Part shown: one piece after another, positions 39,463 through 53,300 of the stretch
Layout: every line of letters begins with the position of its first letter
Numbering within the stretch: position 1 is the stretch's first letter
NCBI GenBank assembly: GCA_905182985.1
Contig: CAJJDN010000177.1
Coordinates: forward strand, 92,662-156,661
Reading direction: 5' to 3'
DNA length: 64,000 nucleotides
Source of the DNA: Paramecium sonneborni
Taxonomy: Eukaryota > Ciliophora > Oligohymenophorea > Peniculida > Parameciidae
Notes under the pieces: model-generated
What the model was told of the DNA's origin: nothing
Seen by the model: the letters and a program-made list of their open reading frames with translations, nothing else
Database searches by the model: none
Made by a program: the position numbers and the translations under genes

Positions 39463-42400
39463 ATGGGCAATACTTTGATCGAAGATAAAGGAAAAATCAA
39501 TCTGATGAAAACATTTGAAACTTACTACACTGAATAGGAGATAGGTACACGCTAGACATTATTCTTTGAAAACAAATTGTTTAAGACTTTGACTTATAAA
39601 TGGCATTAGCAAACTCTTCTCCTAAAAGTACATTTGATGAGAAAACAAATTACGCTTTCAGAATTGCATATACATACTTAAAATTTCCAATATTTGATTG
39701 AGCAATTGAAAAATTCTCCAAATTTAATGCCATTCCACAATCTAATAAATTTTGGTAGTACACCAAAACCATAACCCTCTGAAGCTCTAATAGAATGCAA
39801 TAAAGATTATCTAGCAGTATCTAGATAATTTCTATACTTAACTTTAGAAGAACGATTATAATCAAATTACAAATTGCCAAAATGTTTATTGAACTTTTAT
39901 GCCCTTCAATTTTTAAGTGCTGTAAATACATTACATAAACGAAACTTATATCATGGACATATACGTTCTTCAAATGTTTTACTAACTAGTCTTGATTTTC
40001 TAATTCTTGCTGATTTTGCTTCCTATAAACCAACCTATCTAAATGAATTAGAAATCATCAGAAATATTTATAAATCATCTATTTAAAAGTGTACACTTGC
40101 TCCTGAGAAATATTCTGATCTTTAAGAAGTTCAATACATAAATAATCTGACTAAAGGATAACTTAATAATTTATAAGCAATGGATATGTTTTCAGTTGGA
40201 TGTGTATTAGCAGAAATCTTTACTGGAGAAAGTCTATTTTCATTAGAATAGTTATTATAATTTAGAAAAGGTGAATATGAACCAATAATAAAAATTGAAG
40301 GAGTGATAGGTGATTTAATTAGAAATCTAATTTCTCTTAATCCAGATATAAGATATAATTCAGAGAAAGCCCTATAATTATTCTATAATGAAATTTGTTC
40401 AAGTTAAACATATGAATTATTATAATACATAAGTGTTGCTTTGAATGTAAATGGATATTTCATGTAACCTGATGCTCGTATTGCATTGTTAAGAAAGATT
40501 ATTTCAACAATTGAAAGAAAATAATTTACATATTCACTTCCATTACCTATGTAATTTATTAATTTAAGTAAATTTAATTTGATCTGCAGAGATTTTGAAA
40601 CACCTCGTAAAACTGTATAAATTTAATTCACAAGTGGAACGAGTTTAGCTGAAATAATAGCTAATTCTCTAGAAAATTCAGGAAATCTAATTTAAAGAGA
40701 ATTCAAAGAAGTTCATTAAGATACTTAATCTGTTTCTGTACAAGTTTCAATGGTTTAAAAACTTAAACAATCAATATAATAATAACCTGATCTAACTGGA
40801 TCAAGATAAAACTTAAGAATGAGTACATTTACTAATATTGATATTAGATAGAACAATTAAGAATATATTATTATTATATTATGGATTTCAAATTAAATTA
40901 GAAATTCTAGATTTATGTAAACAAGATTGTGTGGATTAGAATTGATAGAATTCTTATGTTAATATGTTGATGATGAATTAATTTATAATTTTCTTATGCC
41001 TTGTTTAGGAATTCTTTGTGAAGATTCAGATTCTTAAGTATAATTCTATGCTTTTTCAATTATGTTAAATCTACTCAAGAATATTAAGAATCCACCATAA
41101 TCATCAACTGATACACTTATTTTTAAACTTTACATTTGGGAACAAATAAAAAATAGGATGAATGATATGAGTACAAACCATCAATTAGCTTTAAAAATTG
41201 GAGATATTGCAGAAATCTTACACAAATTTAACAGATTAGATGAAAAGATTCTATTCTTATAAATAATTTAAAAGAAGTTTTAAGATAATAGGATTAATGA
41301 ACTTACTCTAATAATTTCTAAGATTAATGAAGTACTCAAATACTATGAATGTAATTAAACTATATAAATTTTAACACTTCTCATTTCTCAAATCAATACT
41401 ACTAATCTAAAGATAACTTTACTTGATGTATTAATTGATATTTATAAATACTATTTGAAAAGTTAAAATAGTGATATAATCTTATATTGTCTTCAATTTA
41501 ATACTCGATAAGAAAGTGCATTATTTAGAATGATTCGATTTGTTAGATAGGCTACTGAAGAAGAGCTTCTGGATTTTAATAGAGTATAATAATATGTAAA
41601 AGAAATCTCACCTTTGATTTTGCATCATAATCGATGGATTAGAGAAGAGGCTTAAGAATTCATTGCAATCTTACTAAAAAGATATAGTAATTAAGATAGT
41701 AAAAAAATCTTTTTCCTTTTTCAACCTCACATCAAAAAGTATTTAAAATTAGATGTTCCAATAATTAATTAAGAGATATTTTTATCACTAATTTAAAAAC
41801 CTACCTGTTCTAAATGGTTTGAGTAAAAGTTTTAAAATGATCCAAGATATCCACCATTAACGGAAAGAGAAATCTATAATTATAATAATTATTATGAAGA
41901 ATATTTTAAGAGATCCAAAAATATTTAAGAAGCACCACTATAATAATAAATTTAAAAGACTTAATATCCTATAGCAAAGATGAATTTACGTGTTAATGAT
42001 TTTATTGAAGCTGCTTTTCGAGCTAGCTTAATGTAATTAGATTAAAATAGATGGCAAGATTTTTTAGAGAAGGGAGGCAAATAATAAACTTGGGAAGAAT
42101 TTGTATAATATGTTAGATTACGTTTTGCTTTTGAATTATAAAATAAGTAGGATAATTAATTGACCAAAAATAAAGTAAAATATTTACAAGAATTATAATT
42201 TTAATTGTAATATGAAGTACCTCAATCAAGTACATAATGGATAAATCTTTTGAATTACAATATAATAGCTACTTAAATAATAATAAAATCATAACAATTA
42301 TAAATTTAAGATTTATAATTTTAAAGATAAATTTATCAACCAATAACTAGACCTTTTAAAATCAGTAATTAAATTGTAACAACAATATCGGAACATAAAG

Positions 42401-43759
42401 GTATAGTTACTTCATTGTAGAAATTTGGTGATTAAAGAAGATTTATTTCTGGATCATATGATGGTACTGTTCGTGTTTACGATATGAAGAAGCTTGAAGA
42501 AGACTTTACTTGTGGAAGTGTGGCTTAAATAAAAATTAGTAAAGGAGATGTTTAGAGCAGAGTATCTGCATTATGTGCATTAGAAGGAACTGATAGTTTT
42601 TTGGTTGGTACAAATACTGGAAGTGTAAGTTTGTATAAAAATGATTGTCATACAAGTACATTTCTTAAAGGAGATTCTGAAATCAGAAAAATTGTTGATT
42701 AAGAAAATACATTTATGTATGTAACAGAAAAGGGTACTCTCAAGATTGAAGACATAAGAAGTAGGAATGGATAAAGTTTTAATATTGGAAGATAACGTGG
42801 ATTGGTATCAAGCATGGTACATGATAATAACACAACTTTAATAGGTACAATAAATGGATATTTGATATTATATGATATAAGAAGTACAATGATTGTAAAT
42901 TTGTTTTAATTATTGAATCATGATGATTAGGCATTACCAATATTTAGTTTAGCATTTATGAATAGAGTATCTTAATTTGAGGGTATGAGTAATGATAGTT
43001 AGAAATTGGTAGGTATAGGATATTAAAGCAATAATAATGAGGTAGGATTTTGGGATTTAAATAAATAGAATGAGGATTTGAATCCTGCTTTATTTTTATA
43101 TTGTTCAGATAAAAAGCATCCAATAATTGAAACACCTAGATTATAGAGTGTATTGAAATCAGAATAATTTATAAATCATAACAATAATTTATAAACATAA
43201 TGTCATTATGATTTTTTGAATAAGAGTTATGAGGTTGATTTGATATCATATTTGAAAGATCCGTTGACATAATCAGAAAGAGCTGCAAAGGATCGTTGGT
43301 TACGTGGTACTAAGAACTTATATATAAATTTGAAATCAGCATTTGAATGTAAGAGTACAGTGACTTCATTAATATGTTTGAATTCAAGGATAGATAATCA
43401 AAGATAGGAGAATACATTTATAACAGCAAGTACAGATAGAAGTATTTAGAGTTGGACATTGAATAGTGATATATCAAAACAACAAGACAAAAATAATGAT
43501 AGGGTATTATTGATGATTAATAATATAATAGGAATATTAAACAAATATAATAAGTAGTCCTTTTAATTCAATTCGTAGATTTAAATAATGTCCAAGTGGT
43601 GATGTATATGTGATATAGGATTATGAATTTAAGAATTAAAGTAATACAGGTAATTCATTTGAACACAAGGATTGCATAACAGATATGATATATTTAGATC
43701 ATGAAAATAGTTATTTGGTTACAGCAAGTCGAGATCGCACAGTAAAGATTTGGAAATGA
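39463..43759 (+). CDS. VPS15: VPS15/PIK3R4-like regulatory subunit of class III PI3-kinase
   Basis: A 1,422-residue protein with a single 28-nt intron (43504-43531) and exact codon length. It begins MGNTL, a myristoylation start as in other Vps15 proteins. The kinase-like domain (about residues 20-320) has HGHIRSSNVLLT in place of HGD/HRD, DFASYKPTYL in place of DFG, and LAPEKYS. This is the Vps15-specific degenerate pattern and here even the catalytic-loop Asp is His. A long helical HEAT region follows (LGILCEDSDSQVQFYAFSIM), then a C-terminal WD40 propeller (HKGIVTSLQKFGDQRRFISG to YLVTASRDRTVKIWK). Vps15 scaffolds Vps34 and Beclin on endosomes and autophagosomes. It starts 18 bp after the previous stop. 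Confidence 0.95.
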
Positions 43760-43799
43760 ATATAATAATAATAATAACAAATAAGTAAATTAAAATTAG

Positions 43800-44423
43800 A
43801 TGGAGGATCTATGTCAAAACTGTAAACATCGTTAATTGAGATCAAGAATGGTAGGTAAGAAGTTAAGTTCAAATTTAATGGATTAGATATAAAAGATACG
43901 ATCTCCAAGGAATATTGAAGATCCATATATAAATGTGATTGAATATTTATAGAATATTCATAAAAGAAAAGAAGAGAAACCAAAATAAGCAATATAATTT
44001 TAAAGACTTAAGACTCACACATCAAAATAAAGAACTGAGGTTTAAATGGAAGAAGCAGCTACAATAACAACATCTCGTTTAGATTAATTTCCATTGACTT
44101 AATAGATATCAAGAGGTGCAAGTGGAAATAAGATAATGAGTAGTGCTTTTTACAAAATGAAAAGAATGTGTTAAAGTTCAAGAGATGGATAGAAAAGAAG
44201 AAATATTGAGATTGGTCCTATGTTTAATTAAGTTTCAAAATATATCTAACCATTAAGACCTACAACTGTGAGAAGTGTTAATTCGAAGATTGATGAAATA
44301 ATGAGATCAACATTAACAAGTGCTAGATAAGATTTATTGAGACATAGCAAATCAGAAATGCATTTGAGATTACCTGTTTCTAATAAATTAAGTGAAGTAC
44401 AATCCTTAATGAAAAGAGAATGA
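43800..44423 (+). CDS. Hypothetical basic protein (207 aa)
   Basis: Intronless ORF, ATG 43800, TGA 44421-44423, located 40 bp after VPS15 and 61 bp before VPS8 on the same strand. Starts MEDLCQNCKHRQLRSRMVGK with a possible CxxC half-site. The rest is Ser/Arg/Lys-rich and probably disordered (for example SSRDGQKRRNIEIGPMFNQV and KIDEIMRSTLTSARQDLLRH). No family recognised. Confidence 0.72.
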
Positions 44424-44484
44424 ATCTAAAATGAAATATTACTCTATACACTCTTGATTATGCAATTTAAATTATCATAATTAT

Positions 44485-47400
44485 ATGTATTATCTAAATT
44501 AAGAAGTATTGCATAGTAGATATTAAGAATTTACGCAATTCAAAATACTTGACCAACTTGATCCAATCTATCGATCTCTTAAAGTATTTACTCTTTTATT
44601 TTTAAAGCTCTCTCTAGAGTCTAAAGATAGAAATACATTCTTTTCAGATAAAGTTTAATAATAACCAGATTGTTTCTAGGTCAACCCTATTTATGGTTTC
44701 TCATAATAAGCTAATGAATTGTATAGTACTTATGGACAACCTACATAACTCTGTTTCTATATGCATCGATAAAAACGATATCTTATGATTGGAACTTAAC
44801 ATTCTGTAATCATTTGTATTGAAGTTGTTAATGGAAGAGTAGAATCTATTTAAGCTATACTAAATACTGGAGAAAGATAGTCAAGATATGCTTCTGTCTT
44901 AGCTATATAATGTTGGGAGAAATATATGTTGGTTGGATTTGAGAGAGGAGACATTTAATTATATGAAGTTGGTCGTAAATGGGAACGTTTGCATCATGAA
45001 TCTAAATTACATTCTGGAAAAGTTGTATCAGTCCTCTTCATTCCATCATCTACTATTGAAGCACTCTCACTTGATGAACATGGAATCATTTATAAACATT
45101 CATTTACTGTCATGACTGTCATGGATAAATATATTGTTACACATTCTAAAGATAAAATATATAAAAATGGAAAAATCTATCATATCAAACGCAATTCATA
45201 ATAACCGAAACCAAAATAATCCTCTTGGTGGAATAATGCTAAAAGTATATTTAAAAAAGAAGAAGAACTTAGTGAACATAATACAACAGCTGATCCATCT
45301 CTTAAACAATCTAGTGATACTGATACTTAATTTATTAAGTTTGCTCTTGATATTAAATTAATGCCTGAAACTATCGCTTAATCACTTAATCAAAATATTT
45401 AATCTGTTGCCATTGCTGCATTACTCTATTCTAATCGTGTTGAAATTATTAAATTCTATAAAGGTATTTTCAATCATCTATATCTTTAGGTTCTTTGAAA
45501 TGTGAAATTGTTTATACACTCAAAAGAAACACTTTCTCTATTGAAATCCCTTAAAATGAAAACAATACTGAAAATGGAGAACTATCTTGGGGAGAAGGAT
45601 ATTTTCAAAAATCCTTTCAAAATGCCAAATTATTATGCATTAGATGGGGAGATATTTTTCATTTAGTTAAATGTATGAATATTGAAGATCAATTAGAAAT
45701 TGTTGAAGGGTATTTATAGAACTATATATTTTATTTAGTGCTGTTTATAAAATGGAGAAAACTAAAGGTAATATCTTGAAAAGTTCCTTTTTAACAAATA
45801 ATATAATTTATACATTTTCAGATTCGAATTGGGTTGCATTAATTCATACAACTTAATTTTAATTTGTTAAACAAGATGACGGAATTGACATTTACGAACC
45901 AAGAATTAAAATGTTGTCTAAAGAAGAAGTAGAACCTTAAATGGCTGAAATAAGTGTTTCATATGAAGGTCCTAGTAAACCTTGTTAAGTACAGATATAT
46001 GAAAATGGTATTGTTTCATTGAGAAAAAATAACATTCTTATAGAAAGACTTTAAACTTGGAATGAATATTTAGATGATCTAATTGAGAAGAATCAATGGG
46101 AGAAAGCTATGCATTAAGGAATGCTTATCTATCAAGGATAAATAAAAATACTTAGTGAAATAGCCTCATCTTTATCAGCACGTCAAGAATAAATGAGTCA
46201 AATGTTCCAGAAGATAGCTTTTACCCATATAATGTTTGCTTTAAAACCTTTAGATATTCCACTATCTTAATAAGAAAAAGAACATAATATAAAAAAAACA
46301 ATAGAATTTTTACTAAAGGTTGATAATATGAGTTATGCTTTGGTAGTACTAAAAGATTTCTTTAAAGATATTTAATAAATGAAATTATATTTTACTTGTT
46401 TGGATCCCTTCATAAAAAACAAATAAATATCTGTAATTCCTGAATCGTTCTTTATTGATTATGTTAGCTTTTATCAAAATGAAAAGGAAATGATCTAATA
46501 ATTGATACTACAATTAGACTTACATTAATAGGAACCCACTCTTTTAATAAAAGTTTGTATGGATTATCATTTGTATAAGGCAATGATATACTTATGTACA
46601 AAATAGGGAGATTTCATAACAGGTTTAATTAAATTAATGGATTTATGGGAAAATAAATGTTAATTGGAATAAAAAGAGCATTTAAATATTGAAAAAGAGA
46701 AATTACGTTAATTCAGAATTAAATTAGGATATAATATTTTGGCATATGTTCGTATGTGTGTAAAAGGAATCAATATTTTGGGAGAACGAGTACCTCATAA
46801 TATTTATTTTGATATGTTAAGAGGATTAGTTTCTTTCATTTTTAATACTGAAAATCTAAAACAGTTTATATTAATAGACATTCGTCTTTCCCTTTAATTA
46901 CTCATGTAATTTATGCAAAGTCATGTTTATACCAATATTAAATCAGCAACATTACCAGCTGCTAAATTTAATATAATTGATAATGTTCCAGAAATTCTAA
47001 AATTGATGCTTAGTGGTATTGAAAGCACAAGAGAAGAAATTAAGACTAAAGAAAACTATTAAATTGTTTTTGATGAAAAAAAATAGTAATACCATTAAAT
47101 ATCATAAACTGAATAACTCAATTATTTTCTGCTTTTATATTCTCAATTGCTAATGCAATTTCCAACATAATTAAATAAAGAATTTAAAGAGAGATTATTT
47201 TAAGATCTTCTATCTCCATCATATTTTGAAACCTTAAAATTATATAATTTTAATCATTAAGAAAAAGATCCTATTTATTTAGAGTCTTACGAGGTCAATA
47301 AGAATGCATATTTGATTCACATATTTGATACTAGCCAATTAAATTATACAACATCTGTTTTTAATGAAAGTATTAATTATCCTGAATTTAATGCTTTTCT

Positions 47401-48879
47401 TGTATTTAAATAATAAAATTATTTTAACTGCATTTCTAATTATTTTCAGATGTAAAATAGCATTATGAAAAGAAATGTATTTGAAGTAATAGAAAGACTT
47501 TTAATTCATAGTGAAGAGAAATTTTTATTAAATTTATAAGAGTTTATAATAGAAAACTGTGATATTCTTATGACAATTAGTTAATAATATACAAATAGAA
47601 TTTTTAAAGAATATTTTCATGATCTCAAATTATAAATGCGAATCATTTAGAAATTAGAAAAAACCCCATAAAACTAATTACATTATCTTAAATAATACAT
47701 CAAAAATGAAAAGGCATCTGATTCTATTAGATTACTTTATCTTGAACTTTTATGCTAAAGAGCTCCAAAAGAAGTCTTAAAAGATGTTTAGAATGGAGAC
47801 TTTCCTTTAGATGATGCATTGGCTATTTGTGAAAAGTATAAAGTTTATAATGCAGCAGCTTATTTACTTTAAAAAAATGGAGCAATATAGAAGGCTCTTG
47901 ATATGTTGACATTACTCTTTATCAATAGATTGAAAGAATGTCATAAATTATTTGCTAGATCTAAAACAATTTCAGAAGCTGATTCAGAAGATATTTTCGA
48001 AAAATTAAATTATATAATTGATCTCTGTTCAAAAATAGAAGATGATGGATATTGGTTTTAATTTTTAGATTCATTCTTCAAATAACATAAATTAGAATAA
48101 CTCACTGATCTAAAAGTTCCAGAATTTTTAAGAAAATTACATGGAGAAATTGTTTCAGAAGTATTTCTAGCCATGTCAAAGTGTATAGAATTAGAGAAAC
48201 TTCTAAATGTAAATTTATCTTTTAAATTTTTAGAAAATGAATCAGCATTATGGTTCTATTCCTCTAAGAGTATTTCTTAAAACTAATAAATCTATATAAG
48301 AAAAGTTTGCTTTTGAATTGCCATCTTGCAATATTGCTATGGAATAGACAGATTTTACTTACAAAACCTTAAATAAAAAGTTATTCTAATAAATGAATCA
48401 AGGAGTTTGCGTTGATCGTTTTTGTAGTGAATGCAATGATCGTATCACCAAATGTACTAAAGCTGTAGCATTTTAATGTGGACATAGTTATCACTAAGAA
48501 TGCTATATTGAACTTCATGGCAATAATTAAAAGAGTTTTAATAGTTTGAAATTGAAAAATTAAAAAGTATTCTAGGAATGCTTTATTTGTTTAGAAAATA
48601 ATGAAAAATACAGTATTTATTTATTTACAATTATTTATAGTTGCCCATCTTATTATTTAGGCAAGTCTTAAAAAATTGAAATTTGATTTTGATAAATATA
48701 TACATAGATAAGCTAATGTTGTACCGGAATCAAAATAAATTGTTGTGCAATATGACAAGATAGTGAGAAGGGAAAAGGCTATTAAAAAATTGAAATAAGA
48801 TGACTTTAACAAATTGTATATAAGAGAGGTAAACTTTCAGTTTATTTAATAGACTTCATTAAATTGGAAAAATTAATGA
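44485..48879 (+). CDS. VPS8: VPS8-like CORVET subunit with C-terminal RING
   Basis: Starts MYYLNQEVLHSRYQEFTQF; introns of about 24, 26, 29, 48, 25, 28 and 24 nt were followed in reading. The N-terminal part is a propeller (MLVGFERGDIQLYEVGRKWE, HSGKVVSVLFIPSSTIEALS). The middle is an alpha-solenoid of clathrin-repeat type (FITGLIKLMDLWENKCQLEQ; VIERLLIHSEEKFLLNLQEF; VYNAAAYLLQKNGAIQKALD). The end carries a RING-type finger (CSECNDRITKC, QCGHSYHQEC, ECFICLEN). This order matches Vps8, the Rab5-binding subunit of the CORVET endosomal tether; the Vps41 paralogue is the alternative. Finding VPS15 and VPS8 side by side is suggestive but probably incidental. Confidence 0.85.
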
Positions 48880-48933
48880 AATAAAGAATATGTGTTTAAG
48901 AAACTTTGAATTTATATTAAATTAATTTATTAA

Positions 48934-49266
48934 ATGGGTTGTTGCCAAAATTCACTAAGATGTTCAGAAGAACTATATAAAGTACATGTGAACTTTGAAT
49001 TTTCTCCAAAGACTTTGAGTATGGCTCCTATATCTTGCAATGTAATCAAAGGAGATACTGATGAAATCATGGAAGAAATTAATTGCTTTGAATGTACTTG
49101 CGAAGAAAAAGGTCTACTTGAAAAGTTCAAATTAAATAATATTACCAAAACAAATAGTCTAAATTTGAAGGAAGATGTTTTTATAGATTTACGATAAGCT
49201 CCTAGTCCTTCTAAGATATAAATGAGCAATAAGAATTTAAACAATAAATTCATAGGAATGCTGTGA
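48934..49266 (+). CDS. MGCC lipid-anchor protein, first of a tandem pair
   Basis: Intronless, 110 residues. The N-terminus MGCCQNSLRCSEE has Gly2 for myristoylation followed by Cys pairs for palmitoylation, predicting membrane anchoring (rule-based inference). The middle is acidic and Cys-containing (EEINCFECTCEEKG). It ends NKNLNNKFIGML, matching the end of the next gene (SKNLNQKFIDML). No catalytic motif. Related ciliate proteins of this size are uncharacterised. Confidence 0.75.
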
Positions 49267-49384
49267 AAGATACTCTCAGATTTTTAGTAGTTATATTATC
49301 ATGAGTATATATATGATTGATATACACTCTCTTAAAATTGATTTTATTAATTTAAAATCAATTTCTCTAAGCTATCAAAAGATT

Positions 49385-49799
49385 ATGGGGTGTTGTTAAG
49401 ATAGACCTAATATTACTCTCAAAGCCAATGAACTGAGACCCTTGATTAAAGCTCCCTCTCTTATTCTTACTCAAAGAGCTCAAGTTATGGAGCCTATGAG
49501 AATCTCCATTATTGGAGACGTTGATAAAATGGATTTTATGGATGAATTCCCATAACCTATACCTTCAATCACTTAAATTGATTCTAAATTCCCAACTAAA
49601 TAAATATCATCTCGTGAATTAAGGGAAACTAAGGAATTGGTATTTGATTTATTTACTATCGTTTTAGAAATTTACATAAATTTCAGAAACCATTATAATT
49701 GATATGAGATCAGGTACACATCTCTAAAGTCCACTCAAACCAGTATTAGAGAGAAATTCCAGCAAAAACTTAAATTAAAAATTCATAGACATGCTTTGA
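49385..49799 (+). CDS. MGCC lipid-anchor protein, second of a tandem pair
   Basis: A 128-residue protein with one 28-nt intron (GTATTTG...TTTAG); exact codon length. It shares MGCC at the N-terminus and NLNQKFIDML at the C-terminus with its neighbour, plus a related ETIIIDMRSG / EDVFIDLRQA block. The middles differ (here ISIIGDVDKMDFMDEFPQPI). The shared ends and adjacency mark an old tandem duplication; only this copy has the intron. Likely a membrane-associated adaptor; function unknown. Confidence 0.75.
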
Positions 49800-50339
49800 T
49801 GATTATCCTATCATATGAGTATACATTAAATTACTATCTTAATTTCTTAATTTTTATTCTTTTTCACAAATGATCCTTTCAACAAAACTTTCTACTTTCA
49901 ACTATGATTTTTATTCATTCTAAAACTTCAATTAACAAATTGTTTCTTCTTTTAATAAATTTCAATTTATTTAAAATAAATCTTTTTAATCTCATTATTA
50001 ATTACCACAAAAAGCTTTATTTATAAATCAATTTAAAATATATGTTTATCAACAAACTAATCATTTTTATTTATAATAAATATCATTAAACCCCCAAAGG
50101 GAAGCTAAATTCATTAATAGCTTTTATTTAAATTCTTAATTAAAAACTTAAAAATTATTATATAACTTAAAATTTTATAAGTTATTACCCATAAATTACT
50201 ATTCCATAAATAAAAAAAAATTATTCACAAAATTCAAAAATTTATTATCAATCTATTTTAATATTCACTTTTAAGAAAAAGAATATTATTAATTTAATAA
50301 TTATTATTATTAACTATTTTTTTATTAAATTATTATAAA
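49800..50339. other. Intergenic between convergent genes
   Basis: About 540 bp of very AT-rich sequence between the second MGCC gene (+) and the NACHT/coiled-coil gene (-). Contains CCCCCAAAGGG near 50091, a single G/C-rich patch, not a telomere repeat. No ORF worth calling. Confidence 0.5.
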
Positions 50340-53300
50340 TCAATTGTCACCGACATTTTCACTATTAATTTATTATCTTTTAAGAAAATAACATTATTGA
50401 ATGTCATACTTTTAATTTAGTATATTTTAATAATCTGTCTAACCTTAATTTTTTATTATAATTTGTCTACACTCCTCCAAAATACTAATAATCTTGTAAT
50501 AATTTTAATTATAAATTACTTCATCTTCCTTTTTTGCTCCACTCTTTTTTTAAAGTAGATCTAAGGAACTTGCAAATCTTTCCTACAAAACTATAAGTTT
50601 TTAAAGTTGTAGTTCTTGCATTTAAATATTTCGAGCTTGCTTTGTTTCTTAAGAAAAACCTATATAAATATTTAAAATACCGTCTTAATTTATTTCATTT
50701 TAATTAATATTAAGAGATTAATAAGCATTCTCATAAGTTTTAACTTATTCATTCAATTTTTGATTTAAATCCAAAACTTTGCTTAACTTTTTTTTACATT
50801 CTGACAATTTAATTTCATATTCATTTTTTCTTTCTTTTTATGCCATAAAATCAATAAACTCTTTTTTCAAATTATAATCGTTGTTTTTAATATCAAATAC
50901 ATCTTTAATTTTTTTATATTATTCTTTTAGCCTCATTAATAGTTCTCTCTGTAATTTTTCTTCTGTCTCTTTTGCTTCCTTATTTTTTTTATTTTTTTTA
51001 TCACCCTCCTTTTTACTTAATTTTTTTCTCATTTTGTATATAGATGTAGTTTCTTTTTAAGTTATCTCTTAATCACTAATTTGAAATAGTTTATCGAAAT
51101 TTTATTTTTCATTTAAATTATTTCTTATTTGAAACAATAATTTTTTTTAATTTTGTTTTTTTTCTAGATAAATTTTTAAAAATTCGTCAAATTATCTTTT
51201 AGTTAATTGAATATTTTCACGATTTTGTTAAATTTCGAGTTCTTCATATTTAATTAATTTAACAAAATTTCTTGTTAAAATATTGAAATGTCTAAAATAT
51301 TCTTCGTTTGATTATTTATTATCCCTACAAATTTTTAAGATTTTCTTAAACCTACTTTTAGTTTGACAAGAATTTTTTAAGTTTTTCTCTGCTTTCAAAA
51401 TTAATTATTAAAGATCATTTACTAAAGATTTTAAATCTTCCAAATTATGTATACATTTTTATAGATGTCCTTTATTGAAATCCATAATCTTTAATAATTT
51501 ATAAGTTTAAGCAAGTTAAAAATTTTAAAAATTAATGGAATCCAATTTCGATCTCATAATTTTTGCTTGATGCTAAAGCAAATTTAATTATGCTGTAGAA
51601 TGTTATAAAAGATTTTCCTAAATGACTGGATATATTTCATTTATTTGATAAGACTCAGAAGAAACAGAGTATTATCTGAAATTATTTTTTTATTTTTTCG
51701 ATTTATCAATTAATAGCATAGTTTATTTGCCATCATTTGGTACAATAGGTTAAGTTTATTTTATTTTTTATAATTCTTTATTAAGATAATTAGAATCAAT
51801 AAAATCTGAAGCTATAAACTTCAAATGATTTTGTTGATTGTCATTTGGAATATCTTATTAATTAATAATAGCACTCCTATTAGATAATTAAGGTAAGATA
51901 ACAGCTGGAGGTTTATTCAAGCGTTAACTTACAATAACACTGTATTGCATTTATTCTCTTTTCTGTTGTTTGGGGGCTGCTTCTTAATTTTTTTATAATT
52001 AAATGGGAAGTTATGGAATCAATTGTAAATTTGTTTATTATTTTTATTTTTATTCCTACATTTGCTTTCGTTTATTTTAGGCTTCAATTGCAATTTTGAA
52101 TGCAGACTCTGTGAAAGCTTTTTCCTCATCAACACTGATGTAATCTAAAGAGATAAATTACTTAATAACTGTAGAGTAATTACAATTTTTATCAATACTA
52201 ATACAGGCCCATGGAAATTATATCCAAATCCATCTCTTATAATAATAATCTGTAGATTCTCTTTAATTTTATTACAATAAATCTTAAGAAAGACTATCTC
52301 CTTTTAGTTAAATAACTTATTTTAATTTTTGATTAAGTTCTTCAGCCAATTAATCTACACTACCAGAGATTATTTCAACATTTTCAGTTTGTTCCTTAGG
52401 TTTAGAGATTAATGAAAGATAATGGGCTCTGATTGCTTATCTATTTTACTGTATTTCTACATTGAGTGATTCAATTTTTGATAATGTTGGTGCAGTTTAT
52501 GGTTTAGCAATACGTTTTAAATGTTTAACTGGATCAAACTCTTTAAGTTCTGGTGCTTTATCATAATATATTTCTAGTTTAAGTATTTCATTCAATAATC
52601 CTATTTCATGTAGATCACTTAAAACACCAACAATTGGAGGATGTCTAAAGATAGGAGTATTATTTGTCCCAAAATCACCGAATTCTTTTAGAAATCTAGA
52701 AATCTATATAATTATCCTAAACATATCTTCGGATGAAGGATGATAATTAATTTGAAAATCTTCTACTGCTTTATTATACTCTAAAACTGGATCGTATCCA
52801 TTCTCTTCAAGTAATTACCAATATTTGCATAGATCATATTCATTAGAAGGATTAAAAAGAAGTAAAAAATTTTCGATGATGCTTATTATTTCTTTTAATT
52901 AAAAATAATTTTTAGCACTAAACAATTGGAAGGTCTATTCTTCTAATTTTCTAATAGAGTTTGGAGTAATCTAGTCTATAGTAGAAGCTATAATATCATG
53001 AAGTTATAACATTACCTTATCATCAATATAGTATGTATTGATGATAACTTTTTTAAAGATTTCATTATGGATTATCCACAATTCATGATGTATCATAAGA
53101 TAAACTTTAAAGAATACTAAGAATAATTTCCATTCTTTAATGGTAATGTTACAAACATTTTCAATTTCTGAATAAGTTAATCCTTTTTATGTGAGAGCCA
53201 AGACTAATAGAACTTTTTTGAATTTATCAATTTCCATAATATTGACTTTAGAAAAATAGTCTAATTAGAAGGCATATAAATCTTCAACTACCTTCATAGA

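Noticed and set aside
39463..48879. VPS15-VPS8 neighbourhood as an operon
   Set aside because: Same strand, but each gene has its own start and spacing; no trans-splicing or polycistron evidence and ciliates normally transcribe genes singly.
50088..50102. CCCCCAAAGGG as a telomere or chromosome-fragmentation signal
   Set aside because: Not a tandem C4A2/C3A3 repeat; a single short G/C patch.
50340..51485. Separate 381-residue coiled-coil gene
   Set aside because: It remains possible, but the upstream NACHT frame runs into it without a TGA, so one gene is simpler.
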